The position numbers were made by a program, and so were the translations under genes. From contig WAID01000009.1 of the NCBI GenBank assembly GCA_016584495.1, forward strand, positions 4,480,790 through 4,544,789: 64,000 bases of DNA. The letters are read 5' to 3'. Shown here piece after piece: positions 35,399 to 46,661 of this stretch. Source of the DNA: Celoporthe dispersa. Lineage: Eukaryota; Ascomycota; Sordariomycetes; Diaporthales; Cryphonectriaceae. The notes beneath the pieces were generated by a model, which was not told the DNA's origin, did no database searches, and saw only the letters and a program-made list of their open reading frames with translations. Numbering within the stretch: position 1 is the first letter of the stretch; every line of letters starts with the position of its first letter.

Positions 35399-36930
35399 AT
35401 GTGCGGTCTATTTGGCAGCAGAGCGCCAGTGTTGCCTGAAACAATTCCTACCGATGAAATCATCCCGCTGAATCCGCTAGATGATATCGACTACTTGCGC
35501 AGTGTCTGTCTGGTTGTGACGCACAGATACGACGATGTCCTGGACCCTGAGAAGCTTCGTTATGCTCTCGAGAGGCTCGTGGACCTACCAGGCTGGCGCA
35601 AAATGGGCGCTCGGCTTAGGCTGAATGTACATATGCAAGAAAATCTAAAACTGTAAAGCTTACAAGCTAACCGCTGAGTAGAAATCGGGAAAGTTGGAAT
35701 ACCATGTGCCAGAGCGATACGACGAGAAGCGGCCCGGCATAGGGTACTCGCACGTCTCTTACGATATCTCAATCAAAGAGCATCCCTTGGCCTCGAGAAT
35801 ACCTCGAGCGACTGAGAAGCCGACGGTGGCGGCCGATCCCAACGAGTTCCTCGAATTGGCGCGTAGCGAGGATGGACCAAGATTTTTCGAGGACTACATC
35901 ACCCGAGACGTGCCCCAGCTTGCTCTGCACATCGTTTCGTTCACCGACGCAACTCTGGCATCTCTGAGTTTTCCGCATACTTTTACCGACGGCACAGGAG
36001 GGGGCACATCTACCGCGCTTGGTCTCTCGCTCTTCAGGAGAGATTTAATGAGATTGCCGAGTTCCACGGCTACAACCACGACCCTCTGGCCACATTCGGA
36101 GCCAACCCGACGGAGCCGTATGTCTACGCGGACAAACTTTTGACAGGGTGGAAGAAATGGCTCTTCATGCTTCGCCAATTGTATTTGAGCGTGCGTTACG
36201 GGACCGAATCGCGTGTGCTCTGCATGCCGGGGCCCTACTTGGCCCAACTTCGAAAGCAGGCAATTGAAGAGATCAGAGCGGAAACGGGGATCCGAACGCC
36301 TTTGTCAGCGACAACGACGTCCTCACTGCCTGGTTCACACAAATCGCCATGTCTGGCATGTCTCGGAACTCCAACAGGACAATCCGAATCATGACGGCGT
36401 TCAGACTCCTCGGCGTTGTGGCAAACAAATATCTCCCCGATGGGAAAGCCTATGTCGCCAACGCAGTGACCGAGGTGTGGACATTTCTCAAAGCGCGCGA
36501 CGTCTCCAGCAAACCACTGAGCTATACGGCCTACGCGATCCGGCGTTCGATGATCGAGGCAGGCACACCGGAACAGATCGAAGCACTAGCGGCCATCAAG
36601 AGGGAGGCCTCAGAGGCTACCGGGCTTGTCCTGCCAGCTATTTTTGGCGACGTCACCATGAACATGATCAACTTTACTAACAATACCAAGAGCAAGTTCT
36701 TTGAGACTGACTTGTCAGCTGCTATTATTAAGGAAGGGCTCCCTCGTGCTACACGTTCTACTCCACCGGGCTTCCCGTCGTATATCCAGTTCAATGCTTG
36801 GTCCCCAAGGTTTCAGCTACGTGATATCCTCCCCATTATGGGAAGAGATGCTGCGGGTAACTATTGGCTTGTAGGGGCTCTGCGGGAGAATGTTTGGAGC
36901 ATGATCGACAAGAAGCTAAAGGAGGCTTGA
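35399..36930 (+). CDS. BAHD-like acyltransferase (HxxxDG family), frame-disrupted
   Basis: It starts at ATG 35399 (MCGLFGSRAPVL) and ends TGA 36930. One intron at about 35650-35680 joins RLRLN to KSGKLEYHVP. The catalytic motif HTFTDG matches HxxxDG of the plant BAHD and fungal trichothecene 3-O-acetyltransferase superfamily, which move an acyl group from CoA to a hydroxyl. Length about 480 residues, as expected. As written the frame breaks twice: at the G5 run 36000-36004, immediately after the active-site motif, and at the TTT of 36301-36303. Both sides read well (EFHGYNHDPLATFG; AWFTQIAMSGMS). It probably esterifies a hydroxyl made by one of the P450s. Confidence 0.78.
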
Positions 36931-37299
36931 TGTCATGCAGATGATGTTTTTGGCAATGAATCCTCTTGTCTTAACCATTTCTATGTATCTCGAGAGACAT
37001 ACCAATATCTTTTCACACAACAATATCTCCCAAGCAGTTTACGTATTTAAATCCCTCCGTGATCAAAGCAAACAACTGGCCCATATCACTCTCGCCAAGC
37101 AACTGTCGGACTCTCCAGTGAATTATTGGCATAACCGACATAAAGACCACGTCGACCAGCCCTTCACGTACTTGCGTAGTATGCCAGTTGTACCAACGTA
37201 TCGTTACATTTTTACCGCAGATTCAGTGAGCACATACCATGTATCATCTCAGGGCCGTATAAAGCTTGTATTCATTGTATTCTGTTCTAGGCCTACAGA
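36931..37299. other. Convergent 3' region of acyltransferase and CYP505 genes
   Basis: A 0.37 kb AT-rich spacer. A plus-strand ORF of 176 codons begins here but runs antisense into the CYP505 gene and is not credible. Confidence 0.5.
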
Positions 37300-40200
37300 T
37301 CAATTAAATACATCTATAGCCCACCTGTCATTCTTCAGCCCCTCAAACCACTCCCTGCCGCTCTCCCAACTCATGTCCCGGCCATCTTTCTTGGCAGCGT
37401 CAACACAGATGTCGATCAACATGTTCTTTACGCCTTCGCCCACTGCTCGACCACCGCAAATGTAAATCTTCGCACCCCTTTCCCACAGGCTCATTACTTC
37501 TTCTCTTTCCTTCCACAATCGGTCCTGAACATGCCTACACCCGTGACTTTCCTCCGCCTTCAGACTGTAGGCTCTATGCACCGAGGACACCGCACCGCTA
37601 GTTTCCCATGCGTCGAATTCTGTACGGTACAGGTCATCCATGGCCGCATCGCGACAACCAAAGAACAACACTGCTGGGGCCAATGGCTTGTCTTGCCCGG
37701 CACTCTGCAGTGCAGCTCGTTCTTCGATAAAGCCTCGGAAGGGAGCGATACCCGTACCAGCTGCGACCATGATGACTGGCGTGCTTCTATCGTCACTCTC
37801 AGGCAAGTGGAAAGCCACGTGCGATGGACGTACTGCGACGTGTAGCACGTCGCCCTCTCTCAGACCGGATAAGTAGGTTGTGGCAACGCCCACATTCCCT
37901 GCATGTTCGTCCAGCACTGAGTACGTCAGGATGGCGTGACGTGGCTTCGAGAGAGGGGAAGAACTGATGCTGTACTGCCTTACACGCATTGGAGGGAGCA
38001 TGCGTAGGAATGCCGAGAGGGTTAGGTGGACACTGGTATTTGTCTCAAGGAGATCGAGGACGGAGATACGCTTGGCCACAATTTCGGAGGTGTAGCAATC
38101 GTCTGCGGCAAGGGATCGGATTTTGACCTTTGCGCCCTCGTCTTGGGTAAAATCTGCGAGGGTGAGGATATTGCGTTTCGTCGCAGGTTGCGACAACTCG
38201 ACATAAGAGCCAAAGATTTCGATAGCCGGAACTGACTTGTCGCCTGGTAATGGAGTAAGAGTATTCGCTGAGATAGTCAGGTGAGCATCCCAAGGAAGGT
38301 GGAAATGCCGCATCACTCGGTAAACAGTCTCCCTCGGATTGATGGGAAGAACGGCAAGATAATCCCCTGCTCGATACGTCTCGTCCAGAGGCAGTTGGAT
38401 TTCCATGTGTCGCTTCTGTACAGATGCATTGTCGGCAGTCAGGACGCTGGTAGCCACCACACTTGCCTCTTTGACGTCTTGATAATGCAATATTGACTTT
38501 CGCGGGCTCGAAACCTGTACTGTCAACGCCGGCTCCTCAGGTACAGCAGCCCCGTACTTTGTGGTCATGGCGGGCCAGAAGACGTCGTCCTCCCAGGTCT
38601 CGAAGTCTGTGAAAATGGTGCCCGCTGCAACATCACAGAAGCCGAGTGGTGCGATCCTGCGAGCGCCGTGTTTTGCCATAGTAGCGTCTATCAATTTGGG
38701 AATGCGGTGAAATGTAGATGCCCAGTCATGATGTCCGCAACCGAAGACGGCGTACGAGACATTCGTAAGATCTCCACTGTCCATGGTCTCAAGCCAATCC
38801 ACGAATCGTGCTGCATTATCAGGTGGCTGTCCTTCGTACGAAGCCGTGATGATGACCACCGGCTCGTTGAGAGGCAGCTTACCGATGGCATTGTCAGCAA
38901 TGTCCACAACCTTAGCATAGAAACCGCGCGAGAAGGCATTGGCAGCAAGTGTCTCGGCTATAGACTGGCAAGTCCCGCTGTTGGAACCATAGTAAATGTT
39001 CAGATGTGTTGCCTTTTCTGTGACAGTTGTCATCCGTGGAAGCCCATTCTTCGCGACAGCTGACTTTGAGCTCACGGGTGGGGCCGTGCCCGCCAATTTG
39101 CGCTCGAGCTGGGTGGCTGTTAGTCCATTGCGGAGAACAGCACGGATCTGGAGCCCATCGGGCTTGACTGTTAATGTCTGCTTGAGAGATAGCGAGTAGT
39201 TTGGATTGTCGAGAGTGAAGTCGAAGTTTTGTAATAGCATAGCTACCACAAGGGTGGCCTCCTGCCATGCAAACGGCCTGCCAATGCAGGCACGGGCGCC
39301 GTTTCCGAATGGCTTCCAGCAATTGGGAAACTCCTTATTCAGGTGCTCGAAATTTTCGTCGAGCATTCTGTCAGGATTAAATTCCATAGCGTCCTCGCCA
39401 TACACCTTGGGGTCGAGATGAGACCGTGTAAGGAGCAGGAGGATCAGCTCATTAGCTGGAATACGGTAACGACCGCCGATGATCTCGTCCTTCTTAGCTG
39501 CAACGTTGAAGACGGGGATGGTCGGGTTCAGACGCAGGGCCTCTCTTAAGACCTAGTGGTATTGTTAGTCTGTAAGCTTACGAACACTCGGATTTCCATG
39601 AGCACTAACCGCCGATATATAGGACAATTTCGACAAATGCTCGAACTTGATTGGTCCCTGGCTGCAGACGCTGTCTACTTCCTCTTGAGCTTTCTTGTAC
39701 GCTTCAGGGTTGGTGATAAGATGATAAAACGTAAACGAAAGAAGCCCCGACGTGGTTTCATGCCCGGCAATCAGGAAGGTTATGAGGTTGTCAAGAATGC
39801 TCTGGTCGCTCACTCTCTGGCCAGTCTTGGAGTCGACGCCGTTGAGCATTGCAGAGAGAAGATCCTTGCGTGTATCAAGGCCCCCTTCGCTCCTGCGTGA
39901 CTGAAGGACTTCATCGGCTGTCTTCCTCAGAATCTCGATGTTGCTAAAGAACCGCCGGTCCTTTCCCTTGTAGAATATTGAGGGTATTGGCAACCTTGAG
40001 GCTCTATTGCCAGTCTCGACCAAGAAATCACACATAGCCTTTATGAACGGATGAAGGTTATCCTTATAAAAGCTGTTGAACCGGAAGTCCATGGAACACA
40101 GAGCGATTGTGTCGAGTGTCAGCCTGGTGAAATCTTCGGTAATTGTGATCGGGTTATCTTTCCCATGTCTCGCCCATTTTAAGGCTAATTGGCTGGCAAT

Positions 40201-40759
40201 GTCAAACATTCCGTCAAACCAGACGGGAAGAGATGAGGGCCCAAACGCTGGCATGAGAACCCTGTGTGCAATACCCCAATTGAGCTCCTCCGTTTGAGCC
40301 TGCGTGGCATGTGAGCGGAATTCTCCTCTCCCTATCGGGCGCGTCGACTTACTGTTAAAAGTCCATCATGCACTCCGTGTCTCATTTCCTAAAGGGTCAA
40401 ATATATGTATCGTCAGCGGGAAGTTCTCGATATGATTGCAAGCTTTTTGACGTATACGTACCCTTAAGCCTTGTATGGTTTTGGGAAAGCGCTTCTCGTC
40501 ACAGAGTTCATTCACGAGGTCGTGGCTTGAGACAATCAAGATAGTTTGGCCGGGTAACCGCATACGATATATCTCGCCTTCCTCATTCGAGGAAAGTCAG
40601 TGTGTGCCTCACTAAATTTGGACCTTGCACTCGTGGTAGCCTACCATGTTTTTCTGCCAATTCGCACAATGATCGCAGAGGCAACTGAAAGTCAAGGTCT
40701 AGAATGTTCCCCAGAATAGGCCAACCAGGAGGCTCGGGAATAGGAATTGTGTTTGCCAT
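37300..40759 (-). CDS. CYP505-type self-sufficient P450-reductase fusion
   Basis: It starts at MANTIPIPEPPGWPILGN (ATG 40759; another Met two codons earlier) and ends TGA 37300. About four introns lie in the first 1.2 kb; then one long exon. The N-terminal P450 part has FLIAGHETTSGLLSF (I helix with the Thr), REALRLNP (ExxR) and FGNGARACIGR (heme). The C-terminal reductase part has the FMN-binding YYGSNSGTCQSIAE, the FAD region RQYSISSSPL, and the NADPH site MVAAGTGIAPFRGF. Total about 1,050 residues, typical of P450foxy/BM3-like enzymes, which lack an N-terminal anchor and are cytosolic. Family members hydroxylate fatty acyl chains near the omega end; in the fumonisin cluster one acts on the polyketide. 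Here it may hydroxylate the chain without a partner reductase. No frame break in 3.4 kb. Confidence 0.93.
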
Positions 40760-42428
40760 AATCACAAATGATGAGCTCTAGATAGAGGTTGGAGATCAAA
40801 CGACTGTGTTGATCTGATGGAATAGAGGCATGTCTTCGTTAAAACAAATGCTTCCTTCCCAGCAACTTGTAAAAAGGCCAATGGGACCATTACAAATCGT
40901 GTCTCAAATCCAAGGAAAATTACACGCATGCGTCTTTCAAGGGCTTCAAGCTAATTCGTTCGGTCATATTCTTCATCATGGTTCGAGGCGCATGGTTCGA
41001 TATCGTTCGACCATCTGCATCGGAACTAGTCGCCAGTCTAGGTAAGTGAGTATTGATGTAGGATCTGTCTGTCTCGATCATCTAGAACTTGCACTGTCAA
41101 TCGGCTGCTTATTCTTGAGACCTGGTAGCCTGGGAGCTTGTCAAAATTTCCGAAAAGGGAGATACTGTAGATCTTACGACGAGGATCGTTGAACCAATCG
41201 GTAATTTTCGGCTACTCCGACGGTACACCGGGGCTATCCTCTGGCGTAACTGGGGAAAAGGATCACGCCTGGACTGTGCCAGTTGTCTTGACATATTGAA
41301 GTCAATTATTATAGAGACATCGAACGGAGTGAAAAAGCAATATCGTGTGTATTCGAGTGCCGCAAGAACTTGAGCAGGAATAGCGTCGTATCACCGTGCC
41401 GCAGCGGTGAGACCCTGGGAACACCTGGGCACATGTAGAAGTTTGGTAATGGGTTTTGTGATGCATCTGGCATACGGTACATGCGAACGCCTTTTTTTCT
41501 TTTTAAGCCATGTGAATCTTTGGACGAGATCTTGGAAGAAAGAGGAGTGTCGAAGAAAAACAAAAGTAGTTACAAGAAATTCACAGAAAAGTAATGTAAG
41601 TATTTATTTTGATTCGAAATTCATTCACATAGTCAATAAATTTCATTCTCTATCTCCATTTCGAATCGTAATTTGATATTAAGAATCTATTAAATTTTCT
41701 TAATTCATGCGTGTATGACGAATCTCAGTATGAGCCTTGAACTTACGAGGTAAACCTTTTATTAAAGAAATCTTAGCTGCAGGCCGGCAGTCTGCAGCAC
41801 TGCATTTTGAACTGGGTTGTAGCCGGAACTAGGTGAGTTACAGCAAAATTTCCACAAAAGGAGTGTACCTGTCCTGATTTCCATGCAGCCCTGTAGATCG
41901 TAAGCGACAGCTACCCTTACAGCCTGCAACCCCCCCCCCCCTTATCTGGAGTCGCATAAGGGATCGGGCAAGTCGCATACTGATTTGCTTGTACAAAAAT
42001 GATAGATTGGCGTAGGCTCATCTTCTCACTCGAGCGGGGTCATCCTTCAGGAATCTGAAGGAAGTGGAACGGAGCTCAATCTCTGAAGGGGAAAAATAGC
42101 ATGAGCTGAAAGTCGAGCTTGACTCGGCTCAACGGCACCGCTGGTCCAACCAGGGACTCTTGGCCACACCAGAAGATCTTGTGGCGAATGCGAGGCTACT
42201 GAGCCATCGGAATCCAGTAGTTTGAGATATCGTCAGACACGGCATGAATCAGTATTCCCCGACCCAGTTGGGAGCTTGTCAAATTAACATATATATACAC
42301 ATACCTCACAAGGGCATGTATCACGACTGTGAAACTGCAGTCCTCTTTTGTGGTATCACCTCACGGTTATCTGACCGTATCCTATCTTTATTAGTGTCTC
42401 GATTCGGTCAGTCATTCTTTTATTGACC
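40760..42428. other. Divergent promoter region, CYP505 / BBE oxidase
   Basis: About 1.7 kb with no convincing coding sequence, AT-rich around 41.6-41.8 kb. It includes a C12 run at 41930-41941. It should contain the promoters of both flanking genes. Confidence 0.5.
41930..41941. repeat. C12 homopolymer
   Basis: Twelve consecutive C bases about 490 bp upstream of the BBE oxidase gene. No function is inferred. The exact length may be unreliable, given the homopolymer problems elsewhere in the window. Confidence 0.6.
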
Positions 42429-44296
42429 ATGGCAGTTCTTACAAGATCTCTCCTTACTTCTTTATTCCTTGGCCTGGCCTCTGCAGATTCTTCCTGTAAG
42501 GTCCTGCCAGGTGATGACGACTGGCCTGCGACCTCCACATGGCAAAGTCTCAACCAAACAGTGGACGGACGTCTCATTGCGACTGTCCCGCTCCTTCTGT
42601 ATGCCATTCGGATTACCTTGGCACACTCGTTATGAACGACACTTACTCTACAACTGAGTGTGCGGCAGTGCAGGCGGAATGGCTGGACGACATAGTTTTG
42701 TAAGTTTTTCTGCGCATGCAACCCTTTTATTGATCCATTTATGGGTACGTCACTTACATGGCTCATGTTGCAGCATCGAGCATCCCGCTGAGGTCATGAA
42801 CCCTTACTTTCAAAACCAGAGCTGCGACCCTTTCACCTCGGAGTCTACGACATGCGAGCTGGGCAACTACGTTAGCTATTCGATCAATGTCACCGGCGTG
42901 GACGATGTGATAGCTGGTATCAACTTCGCAAAGAGAATAACGTCCGATTGGTTATCAAAAATACCGGCCATGAGTATGCCTCCCTCGCAATGATGCTGCA
43001 TGGTGGGAAAGGGCTTGTGTTGACTTGAAGCATAGTTTCACTGGCAAGTCAACTGGAACGGGTGGCCTCGCCCTCTGGACACACAACCTGAACACCACCG
43101 ATATCATGGATTCGTACACCAATGGCAACTACACCGGCCCTGCCGTCAAGCTCGGAGCTGGTGTTATTGGAGCATATGTATACCCGGCGGTCGGTGCCGC
43201 TGGCTACCGAGTACTCGGAGGAGAGTGCCAGACAGTCGGGCTCGCTGGTGGTTACACCTCAGGAGGTGGGCATTCTCTACTCAACGGCCTCTACGGGATG
43301 GCTGCGGACGCAGTTCTTGAGTGGGAAGTTGTCACTGCCGATGGCGAGCATCTCATCGCAACTCCTTTTAACAACACTGACCTATACTGGGCCCTCAGTG
43401 GTGGCGGTGCCGGAACTTTTGGCGTTGTTCTCAGCATGACTACCAAGATCTTCGAGGATGGCCCCATCGGCAGTGGTTCTCTGAGCTTCAATTCGACCGC
43501 GGAGAACTTCTGGGAGGCAATCGAGGACCTTTGGGCGTGGTTGCCTCAGTATGTCGACGCTGGCCCCAACACTTTCGACTTCGAGATCAGTACTGCAGGA
43601 TTCTCAACTATTGCCCTGACTGTTCCTGACAAGAACGAAACCGAAGTCGCCCAGCTCCTGCAACCATTCTTTGACGCTCTGGATGCGAGAAATGTCAGCT
43701 ACGACTTCACGCCAATGTCCGCGTCTAACTACCTCGATTACTACGACGAGTGGTTTGGTACCGGAATCTCTGAGGCTGGCCCTGCAAACATTCAGCTTGC
43801 CTCGCGTCTGATCCCGCGGTCTGGCGTGCTCAATGCCACCCAGAACAAGGAAATTGTGGCGGCAATGAAGGCCTATACCGATGCTGAATACTGGGTGGTA
43901 GGCTGTCATGCCCTCAATGTCGCGGACATTGAGCACTACGACAATGCGGTCCTTCCCCAGTGGCGCAGTGCCGTGGCCATCTGCAACATCGCAAGCGTAT
44001 GGGATTGGGACGTCGAGTGGTCCGAGATGCAGGCCCGCAAGACTCTGATGGCCAACACTTTAATGCCGGGACTCGAGAATGCCACTTTGGGCGCCGGAAC
44101 ATACCTGAATGAAGTTGATGCGCAATGGAAAGGCGGACCTTCAGGCTGGAAGAACGAGCTGTATGGTGTAAACTACGACCGCTTGCTCGACATCAAGAAC
44201 CAGTACGACCCCGACCATGTTTTCTATGCTTTGCATGCCGTGGGTAGCGAGTATTGGACTGTCGATGGCAGCGGTCGCCTTTGCAGCGCTGACTGA
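42429..44296 (+). CDS. Secreted BBE-like FAD-linked oxidase (possible cyclase), frame-disrupted
   Basis: It starts at ATG 42429 with a signal peptide (LLTSLFLGLASA). Introns lie near 42700-42773 and 42973-43036; it ends TGA 44296. Many N-glycosylation sequons support passage through the secretory route. Seen: NTGHD then the FTGKSTGTGG stretch (FAD-binding His region), GGECQTVGLAGGYTSGGGHS (second flavin-linkage Cys region), GGGAGTFGVV, and a C-terminal berberine-bridge segment with YDPDHVFYALHAVGS. About 540 residues. Relatives oxidise alcohols or C-C bonds; Sol5 of solanapyrone biosynthesis oxidises and then guides a Diels-Alder reaction. Two frame breaks as written: at CC 42593-42594 and at AA 42936-42937, each reading as one base missing. 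It may perform a late oxidation or ring closure. Confidence 0.85.
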
Positions 44297-45301
44297 GAGA
44301 AGAAAGGGCGCTAAAGTCAAAACAGCTCTTGTCACCTTTTTCTCTCACGTTTCTTGTACAATCTGGATAAGTTATGGATAGACAATCTTCTCCATTCATT
44401 GTATATATTATACTTTATAGCATTTGTAGCACTCGTCTATCCCTGTGTCAGCTTTCCCTTCCTACCGCGTCATATATTTCAAACATGTGCCTTAGTTTCT
44501 TTTGATTTGGTTTGTTTCATCCTAATTATGTCTTCAGCTCGGGACCAAATATCAGCCTTTCTCTCGACCACTGTTTCATCAGCCCCTTTGCACCCCATAA
44601 TCACATAGTCACTGTGCATTTTGAACATCAAACCCAAGCAGAATAGAATAAAAGGATGTGTATAGTGGTCCTATAGCATTTCAGCCTGAAATATAAGCTA
44701 TATAACACAACACGCCTACTAAAGACTCCTTTCAATATTTATGTAGTCCCTTAAAATGGAAAGCACCAGAAGCATGGTTATATATAACGTTGTAGGCACC
44801 CCAAAGCTAGACAGCTATTCGGACTTGCCTCTAAGCTCCTAAATCACACGGCAAGTCAATTCATTTCGTTAGGAACGAGTTCGTAGACTTTTCTCTTTTC
44901 TCGCAAATACCATATAATACGAAGCTGCCAAGATATAGTGCTTTCTCTCCCCTTCTCGTGGGCATCTACTAAAGCATCACGTACTCCTTACCGGAATTTC
45001 CATATAGTACAGTCCCATAGAGTATAGCTGGAGTTTCTCTTGCTCGTATTTACCTAGGAATTAATAACTTTATCAAGTGGAAGGGAATAGGGATGCTACA
45101 ATACAGCCGTACAGGTTTTAATAATTCGGCACAGTTTCGAGAACCCATGCAGAACCGGTAATTACTATACCCCAGGACCCAACTGTCCTAGTCTGATTTA
45201 TAGAAGCAAGTTGCACTATCCCGGGCCAAGAATATGATCACGATGAACCACAAAAGTCTTGATGCTTGCTAAATATCCCATGACAATATGTCCACGTCAG
45301 G
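44297..45301. other. AT-rich gene-free stretch at the cluster's right border
   Basis: About 1 kb, visibly AT-rich, with no recognised gene or repeat. It marks the change from biosynthetic genes to unrelated genes. Confidence 0.5.
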
Positions 45302-46150
45302 CTAAGAAACTGGCTGGCCAGAGTTGAAGAGTGAGACCGCAAACCCTTCATGATCCTGGAAGTCAGCTCTGGTGTTGGTGACTGGGAAGTCCTTCGAGAG
45401 TGGCAACTCTGTGCGCCGGGTTGGCACCGTCCTCTTTGCTAGGGGTAGAAGATACTGAGCCTCGTAGTTGCCTCCAAAATGTGTGCGGGAAGTTCCTATT
45501 GTTTTAAGGACTAAACATTTATAACTGAAGGAGCTATGGGAGTTCGTGAGATCTTGATGCAAACTTGGAATCTTAGAATAAGAAACACATATGCGCAAAC
45601 ACACATACATACACAAAACGCACGCACAGAGGCGTGACTGACCTGGCCCTCGCACCAACTGAAGCTCTTTCGATACAGCGTAGTCCAATGCTTGCTCAGC
45701 CGTACCTTGTCATGATAACAAAGGTGAAAAGGGCATGATCACATGCATATCATTCAAGGCCAGAGCTGTCTGTCCGGCCCACATGAATTCATTACCTCTG
45801 GCATTCGCATCACTGATGAAAGGCAGCAGTAGACCAATATCGTGGGAATCATTGCAGTCATGACTCATATGCCCGCTGTCCATAGAGGAAAGGCTGTGAA
45901 GGGGCCTCCAAGTCAAATCAGTTTAGCATTTGTTCATCGAGAATTACGTTGTGGTACTTTTCTTCCAGTATAGGACTATAGTTATAAGGGACTTACCTAA
46001 CGCTGCACATCCTCCAAATGGCCTGTTCTTTGTCAAATACGTCTCTAAGTATGTAGGGAAGAGATCTTCGAAATAAAGCGGCTTAACCTACCCCCAAGGT
46101 GACTTCGGACAGTAATTAGGATGAAGTTCATGGAGACCAGAGCATAGTCT
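45302..46150 (-). CDS. Uncharacterised protein, small multi-exon gene
   Basis: Minus-strand exons with protein-like content: a first part with FDKEQAIWRMC (near 46000), a middle exon SSMDSGHMSHDCNDSHDIG (about 45.71-45.91 kb) continuing into EQALDYAVSKELQLVRG, and a last exon ending in SLFNSGQPVS at stop 45302. GT and AG signals at the exon edges fit short introns near 45640 and 45910-45990. I do not recognise the family, and the 5' end is uncertain. No role in the neighbouring cluster can be argued. Confidence 0.3.
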
Positions 46151-46661
46151 ACGGTCTGCACGGCTTCTCATGAATATTGACAAGATTGGAGCTTCGTCTT
46201 TGTCATATGAGTACTCAAGTATTTAAATTAACAAGAAATCCACCTTTCAATGAGACGTCCAGCCGAAAGGTCTATTTCCAACAATAGGACCGGCCAGAGA
46301 CACCAAGCCGCCGCTCGACATATTTAGCGAACCTAGACAGCTTATCCGCCGCCATATCAGATTTTGATTCCCGAGCCGTCTCCAGGCACAGAGGAAATGG
46401 TTCTGCCGCACTATAACATCAAAGTTTTTCGGTTTGTCGCTATGTCTGATTGCACCGATGCCGCCTATATGATGGAGAGAGACAACCCTGGTTCAGACAA
46501 GGAGCGAGCAAGAATTTTCGTTGAGAACATACTTGAGGTTGCTGTAGCTAAGGGTGTCGTTTCGATGAGTGAACTGAAAATATTTGAAGGAGCCGCTTAG
46601 CTGCCCTGAGCCCGTCAATCTATATAAGTTACGAGATCAGAGTGAGGCGCGCGCCAAAAAT

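Noticed and set aside
41930..41941. The C12 run as a possible G-quadruplex or origin element
   Set aside because: It is a single uninterrupted run with no repeated G/C tracts around it, and homopolymer lengths in this window are unreliable.
46364..46600. A short plus-strand ORF of about 67-78 codons between the unknown gene and the HET gene
   Set aside because: Protein-like in places (RARIFVENILEVAVAKGV), but no family, no clear promoter and no conserved neighbour. It might be real, but I cannot support it.
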